A stretch of 64,000 nt of DNA from Siphonodentalium dalli (Eukaryota > Mollusca > Scaphopoda > Gadilida > Siphonodentaliidae), in NCBI GenBank assembly GCA_032622095.1, contig CP136069.1, positions 81,302,958-81,366,957 on the forward strand. Direction: 5' to 3'. The notes under the pieces were generated by a model. That model saw only the letters and a list, made by a program, of their open reading frames with translations, had not been told where the DNA came from and searched no databases. Below are positions 55,544 through 64,000 of the stretch, piece after piece. Position 1 is the stretch's first letter; each line of letters starts with the position of its first letter. A program made the translations under genes and the position numbers.

Positions 55544-56570
55544 CTGAAATAGAATGGAATATAATTACAGAGGCTCTTCGGTCTGGTTCATGTCGTGAAG
55601 TGAGATCACTGAAGATCATAAAATAACTGTCTTAACCCTTTCAGTGCCAGGTCCGATTTTTTTATCAACCCATATACCCTGTGCCAATGCATTCTCTTAT
55701 ATATGCGAGTCGACCATAGGTCGCCTCCCATATATAAGAGAATGCATTGGCCTAACAATTTTTCATCATTTGTTATTATTTTTTACAATTTTTTACAATT
55801 TTAATAATTTTTTCTTATATTCTTTAACAGACTTATTTTGTAGGTTTAGTGCCAGGGAATCTTACGTTTTTCATGGCCATGGGCATCAAAATTATTACTA
55901 TGAATACTTGGTGATAGTTTTGAGTTATAACATGCCCCTAAGGTTTTATCCAGTTTGTTTTAAAATTCGCTATAGCATGCTTAAGCATACCCAAAAAAAT
56001 TCAACCCCAAAAAAAAACAAAAAAATGTTATTAAAGGATTGCTATCCTGATGAAACAACAAAACACTATCGGAAAGCCACCCCTATTGTGATCACAATGA
56101 TCCAAGTCCCATAACAATCGCGTAATAAATAAGCCTAGAAATAAATAAATAATACCCCTACCGGTTGTTAAAACTAATTAAAAACACGGAATCGGAGTCG
56201 GAGTTAATTGTGTCTACCTATATGACGTCATATGAGTGGCGATGGAAAATGCGGAATCGAGTGCGTGGGTGTAATGGAATTTCTGCGGGGCATGGCATGT
56301 CAATAACATTGTGTACACGTGGTGAATTTTCAACGCCCGGTGAGTTATCTTCACTTGTGATTTGTCATAAATGCTGCTTGGAAAGTTATTGTTTTGACAA
56401 GAAATATAGAAGGCCGATTAAGCGGGCTAATTAACACTTTCGTGTCAAAAATAAAGCTTATAAAAACACGAGCCGACATGTGAACTCTATTCGGGTGCGT
56501 GTTCACGATGTTGTTTTAATTTTCCATATATATGCCCCGATTGTCCCGTATTTACAATTCATTCGTGACA

Positions 56571-56726
56571 ATGCCAAATAAATGCAGTGTTTTCGGCTGT
56601 GGCCGGTATAGTGACTCTCAATTAGGTATAATCCTGCATTCATTTCCAAACGACGTTCGTTTACGTGACATTTGGTGGGATTTCTGTGGGAAACCCGTTA
56701 CTCAAAATCAGAAACTATTCAAGTAG
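56571..56726 (+). pseudogene. THAP zinc-finger fragment
   Basis: ATG at 56571 starts MPNKCSVFGCGRYSDSQLG, followed by ILHSFPNDVRL and IWWDFCG, then a stop at 56724-56726. C-x4-C, HSFP and a Trp fit a THAP domain N-terminal half; the terminal C-x2-H is missing. This copy lacks the intact rest of the reading frame. Confidence 0.65.
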
Positions 56727-57828
56727 TTGCCAACGAAATAGTAATGAATTTGTTCCGTCCACTTCGAAAAAATGTGTTTTGAGCACAACGCGAATACACT
56801 TGGCCCGAACAGTGGCTACCGACGACAACTCAGAGGAAATGCAACCCCCACGTTAAACAAATGGACCACCGACGAGAATGCCATCCCAAGAAAAACATCA
56901 ACTCCCGTAAAGAATATAAATTTGCCGGAGCTTCCAGTCGTGAGTATATCCAATCGAACCTATCGCTAAAAAGCCAATACATATACCAAATAAAGAGCGT
57001 TTCATTTGACGAGTCAGTCATGGTTACGAATACATACCATTGCAGTTAAAGTGGGGAGTATATTGATGAATAATTTAATAAAGTATTCACGATGACAACT
57101 CGAGTCCCCATTTTCCTTCACTATGACTCAATAAAGAGCGTTCCATGTTAAGAGTATTCCTTATATGGTGCGAATAAAAAGAGTTTAATAAACCGGAAAT
57201 TGCTACGCCTTTGACGGATATATAAAGCATGTATATCGCAAGTTCGTGTGCGTGTATTTACGTGTATTGGTGTAAACAGTAAATAATCACTATGACAACT
57301 GTTCTAAGTCGAGTCCCAATTTTCCTTTACCATGACTAAATAAAGAGCGTTCACTGTAAAATAAATCACAGATGAAGACTTTGATATATTAATAAGTATA
57401 TTCTACCACGATGTATAAATAAATTATCGTATATTATTTCGGTTTTACGGTCAGTTATCTATATAAACATGTGCTCGTGTTTCTCTTTTTTTCGTTACCG
57501 GAATAGTCAAATTATATTATATATTCATATAAAGATTGCATATATGCGAAGACTTCCACAGTTAATACTAATAGACAATTATCATATCGTAAACATTCCA
57601 GTGTCCAGATCCTACGTAAAATGCGGCATGGCTTTATAATAACAACACATCGCGATACATATAATAATAACACGCTAAAGACGTTTAATTGTGAGAACAC
57701 GATGTATTTGCATTCGCAGTGTTCTCCCATTATGCGACAAACGTAAAAAACCGCGATGGAATTCGTGATCGCTTTGCGCGTGCAAACTTATGGTATCGTT
57801 GAATATCTATGCGTTCTCAATGAGTTAC

Positions 57829-57900
57829 CACGTGGTCGATCATGTGACTATGCTTCTGTGTTACACGTGACAATCATGTGATGTGGCCGATGATCACGTG
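57829..57900. promoter_or_regulatory. Cluster of five E-boxes
   Basis: CACGTG at 57829, 57864 and 57895 and CATGTG at 57841 and 57875 lie within 72 bases; three are embedded in (A/T)CACGTGA(C/T)-type contexts. Such palindromes are binding sites for bHLH-Zip factors of the USF/MITF/TFE3 kind. It lies in the THAP element, inside the large 5' intron of HMGCL. Function is inferred only. Confidence 0.45.
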
Positions 57901-58153
57901 ACTCGTCTACAACACAAAATCTTCGGCTAATTTCGGAATTTTTTTTAATCGTTATAAAAATAACGATTAGCTGCCGAATATTAGATTACATGCGCATAAT
58001 GGACATTTTATGTATATATTATCGGTATATTGAAAGAAAATACTAATTTTTTTTCAGGATCATATTCCTTTAAAAAAAAAAAAAATTTAGGGCCGATTTT
58101 ACAGACCGTAAATTAGGGCCGATGAGATCGGCCCCTGGCACTGAAAGGGTTGA

Positions 58154-58401
58154 CCCTTTCTATACTAAATACTCATTGATGAGTAGAAATGTTCAGACAA
58201 TAAGTTCAACAAATGACAATATTAATATAGGTCGTTTGTTGAATTTATTGTCTAAACATTTCCCACCAAAGAATATGAATCCTTCTGCATTTGTATTATT
58301 TACTGTTGTCTGCTAATTTATCCTGAACACCCCTCCAAATGAAAACGGACCATTCCGTGTATTTTTAAAACTGAGTGAAAATTCATTTAGTACAGAAAGG
58401 G
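58154..58401. mobile_element. TTAA-flanked MITE, type III (complete copy)
   Basis: Flanked by TTGA at 58150-58153 (shared with the neighbouring type I element) and TTAA at 58402-58405. Ends CCCTTTCTATACTAAAT and ATTTAGTACAGAAAGGG are inverted. Inside, TGTTCAGACAATAAGTTC and AATTTATTGTCTAAACAT form a further inverted pair. Confidence 0.8.
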
Positions 58402-58632
58402 TTAATTCTGATAACATGATTGAAAGTTGGGTAAGAATTGTCAAGTTATGAACTTCTAAACATAGGATCCCAGAATTTGTATTGTCTAAACAGACCATTT
58501 TAGGGCCGACCTGATTGTACATATACTTGGCACTAAAAAAGTTATTTTAGAATGTTTTTCATAGCAATGTTTGGAAACTATACTCAAAGGTCCATTTAAG
58601 TTATGCACTGCATGGTCTCACATATCATTTAA
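58402..58632. other. Short spacer with a degraded type I terminus
   Basis: TTTTAGGGCCGACCTG and TACTTGGCACTAAAAAAG at about 58498-58540 look like a decayed type I end. Confidence 0.4.
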
Positions 58633-58923
58633 CCCTTCCATGACTGGAGCTTCCTGAAATTTTGCGAAAACCCTGTGCCAATGCATTCTCTTATATATGC
58701 GAGTCTCCCATAGGGAACCTCGCATTTACAAAAGAATACATTCGTCTATCAATATCTACATTGCGGGAGCCTCGCATATATAAAATAATCAATTGGCCTA
58801 ACAGTATTTACATTGACCTTATTTGTCAGTGCATTCTCTTATATATTTGAGTGTGAGGCTCTCTCTGGGAGACTCACATATATAAGATAATGCTGCACCA
58901 ACGCAGCTCCCATCATGAAGGGG
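58633..58923. mobile_element. TTAA-flanked MITE, type II
   Basis: TTAA at 58629-58632, then CCCTTCCATGACTGGAGCT; core hairpins at about 58680-58735 and 58825-58885; right end GCAGCTCCCATCATGAAGG followed by GGTTAC. Confidence 0.72.
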
Positions 58924-58969
58924 TTACATTACTAGTAATCCTAACAAGTAGTCGCTCATTTATCTGCTC

Positions 58970-59945
58970 TCAGTGACAGCATAAAATTGTGAATAAAGTC
59001 TTCAACAGATCTGAACAATTACTGAACTCATTTCGGACTGTAACAAGCAGTCGCAGACGACGGTGTCCCCCGCCGAATTGTGCAGTTGGGGAAGTGCATT
59101 CTCAATAATGTTTGCGTTCTCAGTATGTGCTAAACAAGAGGTGGGATTTTGTCAAAAAGCCTGGCTTGCGAACTCATTTTAGGTAGTGACATTTGTGGAA
59201 ATTAGCCATGTGACATCGTCCATTTGCACAAAAAATAATAAACAAAGTCCAATAACTCTGCTGAAAATATCCGGCCGGACCTGGTTTGCTAACTCGTTCT
59301 AGATACTGGTCATGTAAACTCATATACCAAAAATCTTTTAAATCCGTTGACATTTGTGAAAATGAGCCCTGTGACGTCGTCCATTTGCACACAAAAAAAT
59401 AAACAAAGTCCAATAACTCTGCTGAAAATATCCGGCCGGACCTGGTTTGCGAACTCGTTATAGATACTGGTCATGTGAACTCATATACCAAAAATCTTTG
59501 AAATCCGTTGACATTTGTGGAAATGAGCCCTGTGACGTCAAGTCCAATAAGTCCACTTAAAATATCCGGCCGGACCTGGTTTGCGAACTCATTCTAGGTA
59601 ATGGTCAGGTGAACTCATATACCAAATATCTTTGAAATCTGTTGAGATTTGTGGAAATGAGCCCTGTGACGTCGTCTATTTGCTATTTGGTAAATTCGAC
59701 AAAAATAATAAACAAAGTCCAATAACTCTGGTAAAATTATCAGGCCAGACCTGGCTTGCGAACTCATTTTAGGTAATGGTCAGGTGAACACTCATATACC
59801 AAAAATCTTTTAAAATCCGTTGACATTTGTTCAAGTTATGACTCTTACAAATTCGGGACGGACGGATGGACAGACGGACGGCACGACGGACGGAACCCAT
59901 TCCTATATCCCCCTGTAAATTTTCAATTTGGCGGGGAATAATAAG
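58970..59945. repeat. Tandem array of about 130 bp units
   Basis: Starts with the same leader as 44290-44420 (CCCCCGCCGAA, TGTGCAGTTGGGGAAGTGC, AAGAGGTGGGATTTTGTC). Units carry AATATCCGGCCGGACCTGG, GGAAATGAGCCCTGTGACG and GTCCAATAACTCTGC. It ends GGACGGACGGATGGACAG and AATTTGGCGGGGAATAAT. Confidence 0.8.
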
Positions 59946-60339
59946 CCGTTTTAATTATATCAGTGGTAAGTGAGGGCTAACATCCTACATGTGACAACTG
60001 CCTTGTGAGGCACATGGACTTGGCGCAATTAAAAATATATCACCCTCATTTCCGATTGAGCCCAAATTTTGACCATGTCCTAGAGCTAAATGCCAGACAA
60101 ACTCCACTCGTTATCAGCGGTAACAATATTTTCATGCAGTCATGTTTGTCACCAATCACTTTTTACCTCAGATGACTTAAAGGGGCATAAATGAGCAACA
60201 CAGAGCATTCATTATAAGCTTAGAAGATATGTTGGAAAATTGGTACACGTGGTTCACATGACCAGGGGAATATCATAGGAATGGTGCCTTTTACCTCAGA
60301 TTACTTCTTAAAGGGGACCGATAAATGACTTAACCCTTT
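59946..60339. other. Intronic DNA without recognised feature
   Basis: No gene or repeat boundary recognised. Confidence 0.4.
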
Positions 60340-60435
60340 ACCCAACAGAACGGCCCTGTGCCAATGCATTCTCTTATATATGCGAGTCGACCATAGGTCG
60401 CCTCGCATATATAAGAGAATGTATTGGCTTAACAC
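60340..60435. repeat. TTAA type element fragment with core hairpin
   Basis: TTAACCCTTTACCCAACAG and a perfect-looking core hairpin from GCCAATGCATTCTC to GAGAATGTATTGGC at 60358-60430. The right terminus is missing. Confidence 0.7.
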
Positions 60436-60439
60436 ATAT

Positions 60440-63400
60440 TAATGAAAGTGTCAATGACACTGTAGCTCAACTTAGGTAGGGGAATAATTTAATGGTCGAC
60501 AGTAAATGGAGGAATAGGAAAAGTGCTAATTGAAATGTCTAAGTAAGACCAGATGTACATGTCAATATCAACATTCATAACAGGTTTCATAATGATCGGA
60601 TCAGGGATGTGGTGATTATGGTGTGCCAAAGGATTTATTGATGCAAAGAGTAAATTCTAAAATGGCCACCGACAGCCATGTTTTTTTTCCGAATTACCCC
60701 AAAATGACTTGTTCCCATCTACAGCCTTTACAAATCTCATAATGATCTGATCAAAGGTATGACCTGTAGCCTGTGCCAATGGATTTAGTCATGCAAAGAG
60801 TAAAATCCAAGATGGCTGCTGGCGGCCATGTTTTTCGGCTGAACGACCCCAAAATGACTCGTTTCCCATCTACATGTCATTGTTAACATACATGACAAAT
60901 TTCATGAAGTTCCGACCAAAGCTACGACCTGTAGCCCGCACCAAAGGATTTATTCATGCAAAGAGTAAAATCCAATATGGCTGCTGGCGGACATGTTTTT
61001 TAGCCAAACGACCCCAAAATGACTCGTTCCCATCTAAATGTTAATATTAACATCCATGATAAATATCATGATCAGACAAACAGTACGACCTGTAGCCCGT
61101 GCCAATGGATTGAATTTTGAAATCCAAGATGGCTGCCAGCGGCCATGTTTTTTGGCCGTATGACCCCAAAATGACTCGTTCCCATATACATGTCAATATC
61201 AATATTCATGACAAATTTCATAAAGGTCAGACCAAAGGTACGACCTGTAACCTGCGCCAAAGGATTTAGTCATGCAAAGAGTAAAATCCAAGATGGCTGC
61301 TGGCGGCCATGTTTTTTGGCCGAACGACCCCAAAATCACTCGTTCCCATCTACATGTCATTGTTAACATCCATGACAAATTTCATGAAGTTCTGACCAAA
61401 GCTACAACCTGTAGCCCGCGCCAAAGAATTTAGTCATGCAAAGAGTAAAATCCAAGATGGCTGCTGGCGGCCATGTTTTTTGGCTGAACGACCCCAAAAT
61501 CACTCGTTTCCCATCTACATGTCAATATTAACATCCATGACAAATTTCATGATGATCAGACGAACAGCACGACCTGTAGCCCGCGCCAATGGATTGAATT
61601 TTGAAATCCAAAATGGCCACCAGCAGCCATGTTTTTTGGCCGAATGACCCCAAAATGACTCGTTCCCATCTACATGTCAATGTCAACATTCATAAAGATC
61701 AGACCATAGGTACGACCTGTAGCCCGCGCCAAAGGATTTAGTCATGCAAAGAGTAAAATCCATGATGGCTGCTGGCGGCCATGTTTTTTGGCCGAACAAC
61801 CCCAAAATCACTCGTTCCCATCTACATGTCATTGTTAAAGGTACTCAACCCGTAAAGAGGGTCCCCATCTCAACAGATTCCAACAACAACAATCCAATCA
61901 GAGGGTCCTATATTACTATTTCTTTGGCTTTGGGGGTAAAAAATATTTGATTCGAGTCGAGGAACCCATCAAACAAAGCTCAGAGTTATTAGATATTGAT
62001 TTTTCAAATTTGTTATGTTCTCGAGATGAGTACTGATAACTGCCGTAATCTGCTCTGGATGTGTACTCCAAATCTATTCAAACAGACAAGGATGAATAAC
62101 TCTAAAATCAAGTGGTAATTTTAACGCAATTTTGACTGAGTTCTGGGCCAGATAGTATTCCCGATAATGAAAAATAATAGATTTCTAAAATCGATATCTA
62201 ACAAATCTGAGCTTTGATGGGTGACTTCCTCGACTCGAATCAAATATTTTTGACCCCCGAAGCCATTGAAATAGTAATTGAGAGGAGTTTTATCGGGTTG
62301 AGTACCTTTAACATCCATGACAAATTTCATGAAGTTCTGACCAAAGCTACAACCTGTAGCCCGCGCCAAAGAATTTAGTCATGCAAAGAGTAAAATCCAA
62401 GATGGCTGCTGGCGGCCATGTTTTTTGGCTGAACGACCCCAAAATCACTCGTTCCCATCTACATGTCAATATTAACATCCATGACAAATTTCATGATGAT
62501 CAGACGAACAGCACGACCTGTAGCCCGCGCCAATGGATTGAATTTTGAAATCCAAAATGGCCACCAGCGGCCATGTTTTTTGGCCGAATGACCCCAAAAT
62601 CACTCGTTCCCATCTACATGTCAATGTCAACATTCATGACAAAATTCATAAAGATCAGACCATAGGTACGACCTGTAGCCCGCGCCAAAGGATTTAGTCA
62701 TGCAAAGAGTAAAATCCATGATGGCTGCTGGCGGCCATGTTTTTTGGCCGAACAACCTCAAAATCACTCGTTCCCATCTACATGTCATTGTTAACATCCA
62801 TGACTAATTTCATGAAGTTCTTATCAAAACTACGACCTGTAGCCTGCGCCAAAGGATTTAGTCATGCAAAGAGTAAAATCCAAGATGGCTGCCAGCGGCC
62901 ATGTTTTTTGGCCGTATGACCCCAAAATGACTCGTTCCCATATACATGTCAATATCAATATTCATGACAAATTTAATAAAGGTCAGACCAAAGGTACGAC
63001 CTGTAGCCCGCGCCAAAGGATTTAGTCATGCAAAGAGTAAAATCCATGATGGCTGCCAGCGGCCATGTTTTTTGGCTGAACGACCCCAAAATCACTCGTT
63101 CCCATCTACATGTCAATATTAACATCCATGACAAATTTCATGATGATCAGACGAACAGCACGACCTGTAGCCCGCGCCAATGGATTGAATTTTGAAATCC
63201 AAAATGGCCACCAGCGGCCATGTTTTTTGGCCGAATGACCCCAAAATCACTCGTTCCCATCTACATGTCAATGTCAACATTCATGACAAAATTCATAAAG
63301 ATCAGACCATAGGTACGACCTGTAGCCCGCGCCAAAGGATTTAGTCATGCAAAGAGTAAAATCCATGATGGCTGCTGGCGGCCATGTTTTTTGGCCGAAC

Positions 63401-64000
63401 AACCCCAAAATCACTCGTTCCCATCTACATGTCATTGTTAACATCCATGACAAATTTCATGAAGTTCTGATCAAAACTACGACCTGTAGCCTGCGGCAAA
63501 GGATTTAGTCATGCAAAGAGTAAAATCCAAGATGGCTGCCAGTGGCCATGTTTTTTGGCCGTATGACCCCAAAATGACTCGTTCCCATATACATGTCAAT
63601 ATCAATATTCATGACAAATTTAATAAAGGTCAGACCAAAGGTACGACCTGTAGCCCGCGCCAAAGGATTTAGTCATGCAAAGAGTAAAATCCATGATGGC
63701 TGCCAGCGGCCATGTTTTTTGGCCGAACGACCCCAAAATCACTCGTTCCCATCTACATGTCAATATTAACATCCATGACAAATTTCATGATGATCAGACG
63801 AACAGCACGACCTGTAGCCCGCGCCAATGGATTGAATTTTGAAATCCAAAATGGCCACCAGCGGCCATGTTTTTTGGCCGAATGACCCCAAAATGACTCG
63901 TTCCCATCTACATGCCAATGTCAACATTCATGACAAATTTCATAAAGATCAGACCAAAGGTACGACCTGTAGCCCGCGCCAAAGGATTTAGTCATGCAAA
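60440..64000. repeat. Satellite-like array of about 160 bp units, runs off the window
   Basis: Starts with GACACTGTAGCTCAACTTAG, the same terminus as 26810 inverted. At least twenty units follow. Two unit types alternate: one with TTTAGTCATGCAAAGAG and AAGATGGCTGCTGG, the other with ATGGATTGAATTTTGAAAT and CAAAATGGCCACCAGC. From about 62310 the pattern repeats every 646-647 bases, as marked by ATAGGTACGACCTG at 62662 and 63309 and AAAGGTACGACC at 63955. No coding capacity. Confidence 0.9.
61839..62306. mobile_element. AGGTACTC-ended TTAA element inside the satellite array
   Basis: TTAA at 61835-61838 and 62307-62310. Ends AGGTACTCAACCCG and CGGGTTGAGTACCT are inverted. The satellite unit reads CATTGTTAACATCC without interruption at 61363, 62788 and 63437, so the filled and empty sites show a TTAA duplication. 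Inner arms (TTTTTTACC and AATATTTGATTCGAGTCGAG) are also inverted near 61935 and 62235. Length 468 bp, non-coding. Confidence 0.92.

Larger units (their letters stand above)
56031..58068 (+). mobile_element. THAP-domain DNA-transposon remnant, copy 2
   Basis: Its ends, AAAGGATTGCTATCCTGA on the left and AAAGGAATATGATCCTGA inverted on the right, match at most positions and lie exactly where the type I MITE is interrupted. It shares several blocks with 3720-5451 (THAP exon, GATTCCGATTCCGTG, ATAAAGAGCGTTCC). Motif AATAAAGAGCGTT recurs at 56989, 57130 and 57340. No transposase core is recognised. Confidence 0.68.
55636..58149. mobile_element. TTAA-flanked MITE, type I, split by a THAP-element insertion
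   Basis: TTAA at 55632-55635 and the end CCCTTTCAGTGCCAGG; the core hairpin lies at 55680-55750. The other terminus, TAGGGCCGATTTTACAG to CCTGGCACTGAAAGGG, appears only at 58067-58149, followed by TTGA. The 2 kb between is the THAP element. Confidence 0.75.

Noticed and set aside
60440-64000. CRISPR-like regular repeats
   Set aside because: Whole units are repeated with no unique spacers, in a eukaryotic genome; it is a satellite-like array.
55544-64000. Upstream HMGCL exons
   Set aside because: I looked on the minus strand for the segment preceding KKNINCSIEES and found none bounded by splice signals; the stretch is mobile elements and satellite.

Overview
The window is a piece of an AT-rich, repeat-saturated animal nuclear genome. 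Spliced genes with GT-AG introns and bilaterian domain architectures, a DIRS-type retrotransposon and many short inverted-repeat elements point to an invertebrate, most likely marine. Long arrays of about 130 bp and 160 bp tandem units resemble those I know from molluscs and other marine invertebrates, but I cannot fix the phylum from sequence alone.

Host genes. (1) The + strand carries the 3' part of a single-pass LDL-receptor-family gene, 13 coding exons from 6094 to 37567. In order it encodes four LDL-receptor class A modules, an EGF module, a complete six-bladed YWTD-type beta-propeller split over four exons, two further EGF modules, a transmembrane helix and a cytoplasmic tail with an FxNPxF-type endocytosis motif. 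Exon phases agree at every junction (about 742 residues). The signal peptide and any earlier LDLa modules lie left of the window or were not found. (2) The - strand carries the last five coding exons of mitochondrial-type HMG-CoA lyase (HMGCL), 55543 down to 50355, including the catalytic His and Cys motifs; its 5' exons lie beyond the right edge. The genes converge tail to tail across about 12.8 kb of repeats.

Mobile DNA fills almost everything else. At the left edge is a broken DIRS-like retrotransposon on the - strand (gag zinc knuckle, RT, RNase H, tyrosine recombinase). Introns and intergenic DNA hold four hAT-like elements with 8 bp target duplications (three perfect), one with a TTF-type and one with a BED zinc-finger fragment; two THAP-domain element remnants; several TTAA-flanked families; a TA-flanked foldback family in about ten copies; a third palindromic family near GAATGAGGTCCCC; a LINE 3' end; and long tandem arrays, ending in a satellite-like block from 60.4 kb past the right edge with a four-unit higher-order period of about 646 bp.

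The most unusual structures are two large composites (about 4.6 kb at 12311-16903 and 4.4 kb at 38239-42646). They share one architecture: a terminal repeat, a subterminal block, a long interior, the inverted terminal repeat, then a second smaller palindrome enclosing an inverted copy of the subterminal block. Their sequences are largely different although the layout is the same, and no transposase is recognisable. Nested insertions let many families be ordered by relative age from this window alone.
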